Assembly: GCF_020532645.1 (NCBI RefSeq)
Contig: NZ_JAJAUZ010000001.1
Coordinates: 248,001-312,000, forward strand
Direction of reading: 5' to 3'
From: Streptomyces bambusae
Lineage (GTDB): Bacteria > Actinomycetota > Actinomycetes > Streptomycetales > Streptomycetaceae
DNA: 64,000 nt
The notes beneath the pieces were generated by a model that did not search any database, was not told where the DNA came from, and saw only the letters and a list, made by a program, of their open reading frames with translations. Numbering within the stretch: the stretch's first letter is position 1; each line of letters opens with the position of its first letter. Position numbers and translations under genes: made by a program. Shown here piece after piece: positions 47,949 through 56,672 of this stretch.

Positions 47949-48835
47949 CCGGGACCGAGGCAGGGGTCGGGGCCGGGACCGAGGCCGGCCGGCGCGACGA
48001 CCGCCACCTCTCCGGCGAGCCGCTGCCCGGCGAGCGGGAGGACTTCCACGACGGGCTGCGCACCCTGACGTACGGCAGCGGCCCCACCGTGCTGTGGCTG
48101 CACGGCTACACCATGGACGCCACGCTGTGGCGGCCCCTGTGGCGGCTGCTCCCCGGACTGCGCCACGTCGGGGTGGACCTGCCGGGGCACGGCGGCTCCG
48201 AGGCGATGCGCCCGGGGCTGACCCTGCCCGAACTCGGCGCACAGGTCATGGGGTTGGCCCGCGCGCAGGGGGCCCGGCGGTGGGTGGGCCTGTCCTTCGG
48301 CTCGACCGTCGCGCTGGAGGCGGCGCTCGCGTACCCGGACGAGGTGGACCGCCTCGTCGTCGGTGCGCCGAGCCCCGGCGGTGCTCCGGCCGACCCGGCG
48401 GTCCGCAAGAGGTTCATCGAGATGCTGATGCTCCGCCGGATGCGGGGGACGGGGGCGGAGGCCGCCGAGCAGCTGGCCGACCTGTGGATGGCGGCGCCGC
48501 CGGACATCTTCCGGGGGACCGAGGCCCATCCGGCCCTCCGCGCCGAGCTGCGGTCCGTCGTGACCCGTCACTCCTGGGCCGAGCTGGCGAGCGGGGCGAT
48601 GGCGGGGATCGCCGCCCATGTGCACTCGGCGGAGGACCTGGCGCGGATCACGGCGCATACGTTCGCGTTGACCGGAAGCGACGACATGCCCGTATTCCAT
48701 GACAATGCCGCACTGTTGTCCCGGGTGGTGCCGGAATGCCGCACCTTCGTGGTGCCGGGCGCCGGTCACCTGCCCTTTCTCGAACAGCCGTGGGCGGTGG
48801 CGCCGCTGCTGTCGGAGCACCTGTTGGCCTGTTAG
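47945..48835 (+). CDS. alpha/beta hydrolase
   Basis: A 296-aa serine hydrolase. The nucleophile elbow is GLSFG (Ser117), the oxyanion strand is VLWLHGYTMDATLW and the catalytic His is in GAGHLPFLE near the end; the acid lies near SGSDDMPVF. The first 30 residues are Gly/Thr/Ala-rich and probably disordered. It could cleave an ester or amide in the RiPP or a modified intermediate. GTG 47945 overlaps the Rieske stop by four bases, making it part of the same operon. Confidence 0.88.
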   Translation: MTGTEAGVGAGTEAGRRDDRHLSGEPLPGEREDFHDGLRTLTYGSGPTVLWLHGYTMDATLWRPLWRLLPGLRHVGVDLPGHGGSEAMRPGLTLPELGAQVMGLARAQGARRWVGLSFGSTVALEAALAYPDEVDRLVVGAPSPGGAPADPAVRKRFIEMLMLRRMRGTGAEAAEQLADLWMAAPPDIFRGTEAHPALRAELRSVVTRHSWAELASGAMAGIAAHVHSAEDLARITAHTFALTGSDDMPVFHDNAALLSRVVPECRTFVVPGAGHLPFLEQPWAVAPLLSEHLLAC

Positions 48836-48839
48836 CCGC

Positions 48840-48867
48840 TTAATGGGCGTGGCGCTGCCCGTATAAA
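48840..48867 (+). promoter_or_regulatory. candidate promoter for the second part of the cluster
   Basis: TTAATG (48840-48845) and TATAAA (48862-48867), 16 bases apart, lie 36 bases before the next start. The hexamers are near consensus, but this is unsupported by any other data. Confidence 0.4.
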
Positions 48868-48903
48868 GTGATCATGGGAAGCTAATTGGGGGTCTGGGGG
48901 GAC

Positions 48904-49809
48904 ATGCCGATTTTTGCGCTTGAGTTCTTTGGGACGATCCTCCAAGTCGCGGGGATGGTGGAGCGTTCTGACCTTGCCTTTTTCTTCGGCCGCCATCTGG
49001 TCGGGGAACGGTCCACGCCCGCGGGGAAGGCGCTGACCCTGCATTTCGCCCCGCACCCCGGGGCGGGGCAGGCGAGCCGCGAGGTGCGCGTGCTCGACGA
49101 GGAGGGCCGCCTGCTACGCCGCTGGGCCTACCACGGCATAGGCGGAATCCCGCCAGTTTTGCCGCCGTTCGCCGTCCTGGAGCATCCGTACGCGGTCGTC
49201 CAGGCCGCCGTGCTGGCGAAGGGCGCCGGAGTGGTCGCGCTGGTCGGCGGCATCGGCTCGCCGCGGAACTCCGTGGCGCTCGCCCTGGGGGCGCGCGGCT
49301 GGCGCATGGTTTCCGGCCAATACCTGGTCGTCGACCGTGCCACCGGGGAGACGCTGCCCTACCAGCTGCCGCTCGAACTGCGCGGCCCCGCCCTGGAGGC
49401 CGCCCGGGCCGCCGGCCTCACCGACAGCCCCGGCAGCGACGTACGACCGGTCCGCTCGCCGCTGACGGGCTCGTCCGTCATGGCCCGTCCGGAACGGCTG
49501 ATCGCGACGGCGGACATCGGCGAACGCCTCGGCCCGGCCACGCTGGTCAGGCTGTGCAGTGCCGGCGCCCAGCGGTCCCGCCTGGAGGACTGGGACTTCG
49601 CCGCCTCGGTGTGGCCCACCGAAGCCGCGGCCGACCCGGCCTTCGCGGCGGCTCCCCGGATGCGCCTGCTGATGCCCGAAGCGGGCGGCGCCGAAGAGGC
49701 GGCGGACCTGCTCGACGCGCGGCTGAACGCGGCCGCCCCGAACGGCACCGTCCCGTGCCGGTCCGTACGTCCCACGCTGACGGAACTCCTCGCCGGATCG
49801 ATCACGTAG
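48904..49809 (+). CDS. HPr-kinase-like protein with degenerate P-loop
   Basis: A 301-aa protein of no certain family. Its middle (about residues 100-150) has the order of an HPr-kinase-like fold: a strand VVALVGGIGSPRNSVALALGARGW, here divided by a loop, then VSGQYLVVDRATGE. The P-loop GGIGSPRNS lacks the GK[ST] needed for ATP, so it may bind without catalysis. HPr-kinase-like proteins are found in several RiPP clusters. ATG 48904 follows a G-rich stretch; the in-frame TTG 48886 is less likely. Function is unknown. Confidence 0.55.
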   Translation: MPIFALEFFGTILQVAGMVERSDLAFFFGRHLVGERSTPAGKALTLHFAPHPGAGQASREVRVLDEEGRLLRRWAYHGIGGIPPVLPPFAVLEHPYAVVQAAVLAKGAGVVALVGGIGSPRNSVALALGARGWRMVSGQYLVVDRATGETLPYQLPLELRGPALEAARAAGLTDSPGSDVRPVRSPLTGSSVMARPERLIATADIGERLGPATLVRLCSAGAQRSRLEDWDFAASVWPTEAAADPAFAAAPRMRLLMPEAGGAEEAADLLDARLNAAAPNGTVPCRSVRPTLTELLAGSIT

Positions 49810-50018
49810 GCGCCGGTCCCTCCGGTTACGCAATCCGTGCGGTACTTAATCGCCCGGCTGCGCATCGCGGCCTGTTCATTCCGGTCACGCCCCGTGCGAA
49901 AGTCGTTCCGGCCGATGGAAAGCCGATGCGAGGCGTCCGCCGCGGACTTTCCCTTTGCGTCCGTCGGTGCAGGGGAATGCGGCGGAATTGTGCCGGGGGA
50001 AATGGGGAAGGTGAAGCG

Positions 50019-51437
50019 ATGGCATCCGAGATCGTGGTCATGGGTGGTGGGCCGGCCGGCTCCATTGCCGCGACGCTGCTGGCCCGCCAGGGCGCGCGCG
50101 TGAAACTGCTGGAGCGCGCCCATTTCCCGCGGTACCACATCGGGGAATCCGTGGCGACGTCCTGCCGGTCCATCATCGAGCTGGCCGGAGCGCTGGAGAA
50201 GGTGGAGGAGCGCGGCTACATGGTCAAGGAGGGCCTGCTGCTGCGCTGGGGCGCCGAGCGGGACTGGGTCGTCGACTGGCCCGAGATCTTCGGGACCGAC
50301 GCCCAGACCTCCTGGCAGGTCGACCGCGCCGACTTCGACGAGGTCCTGCTGCGGCACGCCGCCTCCCAGGGCGTCGAGGTCGTCGAGGGCGCCCAGGCCC
50401 GCAGGGTGCTCTTCGAGGACGGCCGCGCGGCGGGCGTCGAGTGGACCCACGAGGGCCGGGAGCACACCACCCGCGCGGACCACGTCGTCGACGCCACCGG
50501 CCGGGCCGGTCTGATCTCCGTACGTCACCTCGACAACCGCACGCCGCACGACGTGTTCCGCAACGTGGCGGTCTGGGGCTACTACCGGGGCGCGACGCTG
50601 CTGCCGCAGACTCCGCGCGGCGGTATCAACGTCATCTCCGCGCCCGAGGGCTGGTACTGGGTCATCCCGCTCAGGGACGACGTGTTCAGCGTCGGGTTCG
50701 TGACCCACCAGGACCACTTCCTGGCGCGCAAGCAGCGTTACGCGGGTGGCGCGGAGGGCATGGAGGCCCTGTTCCTGGACGCCGTGCAGGAGTCGGAGAC
50801 GGTGCGCGAGCTGGTCGCGGACGCCGGGTTCCGGCACGAAGTGCGCGTGGAGCAGGACTTCTCGTACACGGCGGACAGCTTCTGCGGCCCCGGCTACTTC
50901 CTGGCCGGCGACTCCGCGTGCTTCCTGGACCCGCTGCTGTCGACCGGTGTGCACCTCGGCATGTACAGCGGCATGCTGGCCGCCGCGTCGATCCTGGCGA
51001 TCGAGGCGGGCGAGGTGACCGAGGACGAGGCGCTGTCGTTCTACGAGTCCCTCTACCGCAACGCGTACGCCCGCATGTACTCGATGGTGTCCGGCTTCTA
51101 CGAGCAGTACCGCGGCAAGGCCACGTACTTCTGGCTCGCCCAGCGGCTCGCGCGCGGCCGGCACCCGGAGCTGATGGACCGCGAGGCGAACGCGGCCCCG
51201 ATGCGGTCCGCGCCGGACAGCGAGGCCTTCGCGGCGCTCACCGCCGGGGCGCTGGACCTCGACGACGCGCAGCGGGCGGGCGGTGCCGGTCCGCTGCCCG
51301 CCGAGGTCCTGGCCGACCGGATGTCCCCGCGGCGCGGTCTCGTCGGCCACGACGTGGCGACGGGGCTGTACCTGCGGGTCGCTCCCCGGCTGGGCATCGG
51401 CCGGGCCGGCCGGTCGGCGGAGGCGGCGCACGCCTGA
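50019..51437 (+). CDS. flavin-dependent halogenase-like FAD enzyme
   Basis: A 472-aa flavoprotein. It has MGGGPAGS for FAD (residues 8-15), GESVATS (42-48), Lys70 in GYMVKEGLLLRWG, WYWVIP (212-217, the WxWxIP motif of flavin-dependent halogenases), and GDSACFLDPLLSTGVHLG for the second FAD/chloride region. Together these match the halogenase family acting on phenol or pyrrole groups. The two Tyr of the core are tempting substrates; this is inference. Related oxidases share the fold, so halogenation is not proven. ATG 50019 follows GGAAGGTGA. Confidence 0.85.
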   Translation: MASEIVVMGGGPAGSIAATLLARQGARVKLLERAHFPRYHIGESVATSCRSIIELAGALEKVEERGYMVKEGLLLRWGAERDWVVDWPEIFGTDAQTSWQVDRADFDEVLLRHAASQGVEVVEGAQARRVLFEDGRAAGVEWTHEGREHTTRADHVVDATGRAGLISVRHLDNRTPHDVFRNVAVWGYYRGATLLPQTPRGGINVISAPEGWYWVIPLRDDVFSVGFVTHQDHFLARKQRYAGGAEGMEALFLDAVQESETVRELVADAGFRHEVRVEQDFSYTADSFCGPGYFLAGDSACFLDPLLSTGVHLGMYSGMLAAASILAIEAGEVTEDEALSFYESLYRNAYARMYSMVSGFYEQYRGKATYFWLAQRLARGRHPELMDREANAAPMRSAPDSEAFAALTAGALDLDDAQRAGGAGPLPAEVLADRMSPRRGLVGHDVATGLYLRVAPRLGIGRAGRSAEAAHA

Positions 51438-51445
51438 TCCCGGGG

Positions 51446-51478
51446 GCGGTGGGCCGGGTCCGGCGGCCCGCCCACCGC
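51446..51478. terminator. hairpin between halogenase-like and LuxR genes
   Basis: An 8-bp perfect arm, GCGGTGGG (51446-51453) with CCCACCGC (51471-51478), and a GC-rich inner loop lie between convergent genes. Confidence 0.6.
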
Positions 51479-51484
51479 TCCCGT

Positions 51485-53995
51485 TCACAACGGCATTTCC
51501 TCGCCGATCGCGCCCGCCAGCTCGCGCCGGCTGTGGATGCCCAGCTTGCGGTAGATGCGGCCCAGGTGGGTGTCGACGGTGCGCTTGCTGAGGAAGAGCT
51601 TCTCCGCGACCTCCAGGCTGGAGCTGCCGCGCACCACGAGCTCCGCCACCCGCTGTTCCGCCGGGCTCAGCAGGGTGCGCTCGCGGCCCGGCAGGGGCCG
51701 CGGTGCCGGGCTCGGCTGCCGGGGCACGCCGTCGAGGATGGTGACGGCGGCGTTCTCCTCGCCGAGCGCCCGGTACGAGGCGGCGGCCTGGGCGCGCCAG
51801 GTCACGCAGCCGGGGTGGGTGACGCCGCGCAGCGCGAGCCGGTGCCCGCAGTCGAGGAACAGCAGGACCGCGGTGGCGTGGTCGCCGCGGGCCGCGGCGA
51901 CCGTGCCCTGTGCCTGGAGGGACAGGGCCTTGAGGAACGGGTGGGCGTCCCCCGCCGTCGCCTCCTCGGTCAGCACGGCGGCCGCCTCGGCGGTCCGGCC
52001 GAGGCTCACGAGGGCGCGGGCGGCCGCGGCGACGGCCGCGCCGGCCAGGGCGGGGGCGTTCAGCCGGCGGGCCAGGTGCAGGGCGGTCTCGGCGTCGGCG
52101 TGCGCGGCGCCGTGGTCCTCCCGGCGGAGGCGGACCTCGCTGCGGACGAGGTGCGACAGGAGTGCGGTGGCGTGGTCGTCCGAGGCGCGCGACATGCTGA
52201 TCAGCCGCTCGGCGAGGGCCGCGGCGCCGACGAGGTCGCCGGTCCAGGTGAGCGCCAGGGCGGCGCCCACCGAACCGGCCGCCGTGCCCTGGGACGTGCC
52301 GATCGGGCCGACCGCGACGCGCAGGGCCATCCGGCGGGCCGTGCCGAGCCGGCCGCCGGCGGCCGCGGCTGCGGCGAGCGCCCCGGCGAAGACGTGCGCG
52401 GCCGCGTCCCAGGGGCCCGCGGCGGCCAGCCGGGCCGCCCGGCGCAGCCCGGACCGGTGCCCGGTGAGCAGGGTCTGGGCGGTCAGCCGCAGCAGGTGCT
52501 CGCGCGGGGGCGCGGGCAGTGCCGCCAGTTCCGCGCCCACCCGGACGAAGGGCTGGGCGCCCTCGATCCGGGAGAGGAGCGCGGGGGAGGAGAGCCGGGC
52601 CAGGGCCTCGGCGCGCCGGACGGTGCCCAGCGGGCTGTCGGCGGCGGCCGCGGCCTGGCGGGCACACGCGTCGAGGTCGCGGTGGAGTTCGGCGGCGCCC
52701 AGCCGGACCGTCAGGTCGAGAAACGATTCCTCGCGTTCCTGCGCCTGCTTCACCGCGTTCTCGTCGTCCCCGGCCGCAGGCGTGCCGCGCCCCTCCAGCA
52801 GGGCCAGTGCGCGCCGCAGGTACCGGGCCGCGGACTCGTGGTCGCCGATCCCGGAGGCCTGCGTACCCGCGCCGCGCAGCACGTCGATGCCCCAGTCGCA
52901 GCCGCCGAGGATCAGGTGCTCCGCGGTCTGCCGGGCCGGGGCGCCGAGCCGGGCCAGTACGGCGGCGGCCCGCCCGTGCAGCAGCAGCCGCTCGTGCGCC
53001 GACACCCGGGAGAGGACCGCCGGCCGGACCGCCGCGTGCGTGAAGCGGCCGGGCGTCCCCGGTTCCAGGAGTCCGGTCCGTACGAGCGTGTCGCGGGCCT
53101 GCTGGTCGTGCACCTCGCCGTGCCGGGACAGCGCACTGCACACGGCGGGGTCGGTCTCGGGGCCCAGCACCGCCAGCTGCGTCAGCAGTTCGCTCGCGCA
53201 GGGGTCGTCCTCGTCGAGCCAGGCCAGCACGGTCTCCGAGAGGGCCTGCGCACCGATCGGCAGCACCTGCTCCGGGTCGGGGGAGCCGGCCGGCACGTGG
53301 GTGCGCCGCAGCCGCGTCACCAGGTCGTGCAGCACGAGCGGGTTGCCGTGCGCGAGGGTGTGGCAGAGCGCCGCCAGCTCCTGGTCGACGGGGCTGTCGA
53401 AGGCGCGGTCGACCAGCTCGGTCGTGCAGGTCGGGCACAGCGGCTCCGGCCACAGCCGCTGCAGGTACGGCAGCGGGCCCAGCTCCTCGGCCACCTGCGC
53501 CGCGGCCGTGGCCGGCAGCGTGGCGACCATCAGCACCGGCAGGTCGTCGAGCCGCCGGGCGATGTACGAGAACCAGCGCATCGAGTGCGGGTCGGCGTTG
53601 GTCAGGTCGTCGACGAGGATGGCCACCGGCCGGTCGACGGCGAGCGCGCGGGTGGTGCGCAGCAGGCCGAGCAGGGCCTCGTGGGTGGGCCCGGCCTCCC
53701 CGAGCCCGGGGACGGGCGTGTCGTGCCCGCCGGCACCGCCGAGCACCGGATCGAACAGCTGGCTCACCATGCTGTACGGGTACTGGCTTTCGCTCGGATG
53801 GCAGCGTGCCCGCAGTACCAGGGCCCCGGGCGGCAGCATCCGGGGCACGGCGTTCAGCAGCGCGGACTTCCCGATTCCGTGGGACCCGTGAATGGTGGCC
53901 ACAGTCGGGCGGCCCAGGGCGAGTTCGGCGATGGCCCGCTGGAGGAGGTCCATCTCGCGCTCACGGTGGTAGAGGTCCCCGGTGGGTGAATGCAT
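51485..53995 (-). CDS. large ATP-binding LuxR-family regulator
   Basis: An 836-aa LAL-type regulator. Walker A is GSHGIGKSA (residues 37-45), Walker B VAILVDDLTNAD, and a long helical middle follows. The C-terminal LuxR helix-turn-helix (about residues 775-830) includes LSPAEQRVAELVVRGSSSLE and KRTVDTHLGRIYRKLG. Such proteins usually activate one biosynthetic cluster. ATG 53995 gives the typical LYHREREMDLL start, without a clear ribosome site. It is convergent with the halogenase-like gene and divergent from the YcaO operon, so it is well placed to control the cluster. Confidence 0.92.
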   Translation of the reverse strand: MHSPTGDLYHREREMDLLQRAIAELALGRPTVATIHGSHGIGKSALLNAVPRMLPPGALVLRARCHPSESQYPYSMVSQLFDPVLGGAGGHDTPVPGLGEAGPTHEALLGLLRTTRALAVDRPVAILVDDLTNADPHSMRWFSYIARRLDDLPVLMVATLPATAAAQVAEELGPLPYLQRLWPEPLCPTCTTELVDRAFDSPVDQELAALCHTLAHGNPLVLHDLVTRLRRTHVPAGSPDPEQVLPIGAQALSETVLAWLDEDDPCASELLTQLAVLGPETDPAVCSALSRHGEVHDQQARDTLVRTGLLEPGTPGRFTHAAVRPAVLSRVSAHERLLLHGRAAAVLARLGAPARQTAEHLILGGCDWGIDVLRGAGTQASGIGDHESAARYLRRALALLEGRGTPAAGDDENAVKQAQEREESFLDLTVRLGAAELHRDLDACARQAAAAADSPLGTVRRAEALARLSSPALLSRIEGAQPFVRVGAELAALPAPPREHLLRLTAQTLLTGHRSGLRRAARLAAAGPWDAAAHVFAGALAAAAAAGGRLGTARRMALRVAVGPIGTSQGTAAGSVGAALALTWTGDLVGAAALAERLISMSRASDDHATALLSHLVRSEVRLRREDHGAAHADAETALHLARRLNAPALAGAAVAAAARALVSLGRTAEAAAVLTEEATAGDAHPFLKALSLQAQGTVAAARGDHATAVLLFLDCGHRLALRGVTHPGCVTWRAQAAASYRALGEENAAVTILDGVPRQPSPAPRPLPGRERTLLSPAEQRVAELVVRGSSSLEVAEKLFLSKRTVDTHLGRIYRKLGIHSRRELAGAIGEEMPL

Positions 53996-54004
53996 TGGGT
54001 CAAT
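53992..54004. promoter_or_regulatory. palindrome ATTG-N3-CAAT at the LuxR start
   Basis: The sequence ATTGGGTCAAT (53994-54004), with GC just before it at 53992-53993, overlaps the LuxR start codon. It differs at one place from the inverted form of the motif at 42066-42077 (TTGACTCAATGC). It may be a shared operator of the cluster. Confidence 0.4.
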
Positions 54005-54143
54005 GTCGCATTCCGTAGGGTGCAGATCAAGACAAAGAGCCGTCGGATCAGACCAGTTGGCCCCGGTTCTCGCGGATTAACCGGACGGATAAATTCCGCG
54101 CACGGCCGGGCGCGGCCCGGTGTTCTCCCCGCTGCCCGTCCCC

Positions 54144-54173
54144 ATACGTATGAAACACCTTCCGGATACGTAT
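54144..54173. repeat. two ATACGTAT palindromes 22 bases apart
   Basis: Perfect eight-base palindromes at 54144-54151 and 54166-54173 are spaced by almost exactly two helical turns. They lie about 110 bases before the YcaO start. AT content and spacing suggest a dimeric or cooperative regulator. Confidence 0.5.
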
Positions 54174-54284
54174 CCCAAGGGCCTTCCTGCGTATCAGGTG
54201 AAGCATTTACCCGCGGTCGGCCCCGTGTTTGTGTTGCCGGTGCGACGCCACGTCAGGCCCGATCGCGAGAACCAAGGGGGACAG

Positions 54285-56537
54285 ATGGAAAAGCCGCGGC
54301 TCAAGGCCCATTTCCACGCCGAAGTGCTGGAGGGCGAGCGGGTCTTCCTCTACGCGGAGGGCCAGAACTACCTGGTGCCCGGCAAGGCCGCCGCGGCCGT
54401 GCTGCCGCACCTGGACGGCCGCAAGACCGTCACGGAGATCGTGCAGGCGCTCGCCGGCTCGCTGCCCGTCCCGGCCGTCTTCTCGGCCATCACCCGCTTC
54501 GGCGCCGCCGGCCACCTGGCCGAGGGCCGGCCCGACCTGCCGGAGGCCACCCTCGCGTACTGGGACGCCCTGGGCATCGACCCGGCCCGCACCGTCGGCA
54601 CCGCTCCCGTCACCGTCTCCGCGGCCGGAGGCGTCGACCCCGGACCGGTCCTCGAAGCGCTGCGCGCGCTCGGACTGGCCGCCCGCACCGGCGAGTTCGC
54701 CGACGTGCCGGAGGACGGCATCTCCGTCGTCCTCGTCGACGACTACCTCGACCCGGCCCTCGAAGCCCGCAACGAGCGCCAGCTGGCCGCCGGCCGGCCG
54801 TGGCTGCTGGCCCGCACCGGCGGCGTCGCCCCCTGGATCGGTCCGTACCTCGACCCCGACCACACCGGCTGCTGGAGCTGCCTGGCCCAGCGCCTGGCCG
54901 GCAACCGGCAGCTGGAGCGCTACCTCGCCGACAAGCGCGGCGAAGCCCTGCCCCGCCACCCGGTGCGCGCCGGCATCGCGGCCGGACCGCTGGCCGCCGC
55001 CGGCCTGATCGCCGCCGAGGCCGCCCGGATCGCCGCCACCGGCGAACCCGGCGCCCTGTGCGGGCAGATGGTCACCCTCGACCTGGGCACCCTGAAGACC
55101 GAGTCGCACCCGCTGGTCCGCCAGCCCCAGTGCCGCTCCTGCGGCGACCCGGCCCTGTACAGCGGCCGCAGCCCCAAGATCGTGCTGGCCTCCGGCGACG
55201 CCGTCCACACCAGCGACGGCGGCTACCGCGTCAACAGCCCCGAAGCCACCCTGGCCCGCCTGGAACGGCACATCAGCCCGCACCTCGGCGCCATCACCAA
55301 GCTGGTCTCCCACACGCCCGAGTCCAACACCCTGACCTACAGCTACGCCGCGGGCCACAACTTCGCGATGGTCAACGACAGCATGGACCTGCTGCGCCGC
55401 AACCTGCGCGGCCAGAGCGGCGGCAAGGGCCGCTCCGAGGTCCAGGCCAAGGTCAGCGCCGTCTGCGAGGCCATCGAGCGCTACGTCGGCGTCTGGCGCG
55501 GCGACGAGCCCGTGCGCCGCGCCGCCTACCGCGACCTCGACCCGGCCACCGCCCTCCACCCGGGCAGCCTGCTGCACTTCTCCGAGGCACAGGTCGCCGG
55601 CCGCAAGGTCTGGAACCAGGACCCCGCCAACCGCCTCCACAAGGTGCCGGACCCGTTCCCCGAGGACGTCCCCTTCGACTGGACCACCGGCTGGTCCCTC
55701 ACCCACGACGAGGAGCGCCTCGTCCCGGCCGCCTACTCCTGGTACGGCCACCCCGACCTCAAGGCCCACTTCTTCTGCATCGCCGACTCCAACGGCACCG
55801 CCGCCGGCAACTCCCTCGAAGAGGCGATCCTCCAGGGCCTGTGCGAGCTGACCGAACGCGACGCCGTCGCCGTCTGGTGGTACAACCGGCTGCGCGTCCC
55901 GGCCTTCGACATGGACTCGCTCGACGACCCGTACGTGGACCGGCTGCGCGCCTTCTACGACGCCATGGACCGCGACCTGTGGATGCTCGACCTCACCACC
56001 GACCTCGGCATGCCGGTGTACGCGGCCGCCTCGCGCCGCCGCCACAGCGTCGAGGACGTCATGGTCGGCTTCGGCGCCCACCCGGACCCGCGCGTCGCCG
56101 CCTTCCGGGCGCTCACCGAGCTGAACCAGTTCCTCCCGATGATCGACAAGCGTGACGCCGACGGGAACACCGCGTACCTCGTCAGCGACCTGGAGACGCT
56201 GACCTGGCTGAAGACGGCCACCGTCGCCTCGGAGCCCTGGCTGCTGCCCGACCCGGAGCTGCCCGCCACCACGGTCGGCCCGCAGGCCGGCTTCGACCTC
56301 GCCGACCGCATCCGCGAGCAGGTCGCGCGCATCGAGGAGGCCGGCTCCGAGGTCATCGTCGTCGACCAGACCCGCCCCGACCTCGAACTCAACGTGGTCA
56401 AGGTGATCGCCCCCGGCCTGCGGCACTTCTGGCGCCGGCTGGGCCCCGGCCGGCTCTACGACGCCCCCGTCCGCATGGGCCGGCTCGCCGAGCCCACCGC
56501 GGAGGCCGACCTGAACAGCTGGAACGTCTTCTTCTAG
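54285..56537 (+). CDS. fused E1-like/YcaO cyclodehydratase (C-D protein)
   Basis: A 750-aa enzyme that should bind the precursor leader and, with ATP, cyclise Cys (and possibly Ser/Thr) to azolines. The N-terminal third is the E1/ThiF-like partner with a zinc site, C196/C199 (CWSC) and C283/C286 (CRSC). The YcaO domain (about 320-750) has SxExxER-like CEAIERYVG and CELTERD for ATP. The C-terminus ends SWNVFF and lacks the PxPxP found in many TOMM YcaO proteins. The frame opens at 54120, but ATG 54285 has AAGGGGGA and begins the conserved sequence. Confidence 0.94.
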   Translation: MEKPRLKAHFHAEVLEGERVFLYAEGQNYLVPGKAAAAVLPHLDGRKTVTEIVQALAGSLPVPAVFSAITRFGAAGHLAEGRPDLPEATLAYWDALGIDPARTVGTAPVTVSAAGGVDPGPVLEALRALGLAARTGEFADVPEDGISVVLVDDYLDPALEARNERQLAAGRPWLLARTGGVAPWIGPYLDPDHTGCWSCLAQRLAGNRQLERYLADKRGEALPRHPVRAGIAAGPLAAAGLIAAEAARIAATGEPGALCGQMVTLDLGTLKTESHPLVRQPQCRSCGDPALYSGRSPKIVLASGDAVHTSDGGYRVNSPEATLARLERHISPHLGAITKLVSHTPESNTLTYSYAAGHNFAMVNDSMDLLRRNLRGQSGGKGRSEVQAKVSAVCEAIERYVGVWRGDEPVRRAAYRDLDPATALHPGSLLHFSEAQVAGRKVWNQDPANRLHKVPDPFPEDVPFDWTTGWSLTHDEERLVPAAYSWYGHPDLKAHFFCIADSNGTAAGNSLEEAILQGLCELTERDAVAVWWYNRLRVPAFDMDSLDDPYVDRLRAFYDAMDRDLWMLDLTTDLGMPVYAAASRRRHSVEDVMVGFGAHPDPRVAAFRALTELNQFLPMIDKRDADGNTAYLVSDLETLTWLKTATVASEPWLLPDPELPATTVGPQAGFDLADRIREQVARIEEAGSEVIVVDQTRPDLELNVVKVIAPGLRHFWRRLGPGRLYDAPVRMGRLAEPTAEADLNSWNVFF

Positions 56538-56559
56538 GCGCTCCCGGCACGCTCCCTCC

Positions 56560-56585
56560 GCGCCGGCCCCGCCCGGGGCCGGCGC
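56560..56585 (+). terminator. intra-operon hairpin between YcaO and dehydrogenase
   Basis: An 11-bp perfect stem (56560-56570 with 56575-56585) with a 4-base loop, 22 bases after the YcaO stop. It has no T-run and may attenuate or separate the two genes. Confidence 0.5.
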
Positions 56586-56672
56586 ACCGATCACCCGCGA
56601 CACCGCCGCGGGCTGGGAGGCACGGCCCCGGCCCGCGCCTCCCAGGCCGTGTCTTGACCCAGGGCTGGAGCC

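Noticed and set aside
43557..48242. 1561-aa reverse open frame across the tailoring operon
   Set aside because: It is antisense to several unmistakable genes and its product is low-complexity Arg/Pro/Ser sequence with no domain.
49554..50018. Upstream extension of the halogenase-like gene
   Set aside because: The extra residues are Arg/Pro-rich and overlap the previous gene; the FAD motif begins right after ATG 50019.
54120..54284. Upstream extension of the YcaO gene
   Set aside because: It covers the ATACGTAT repeats and has no ribosome site, while ATG 54285 does.
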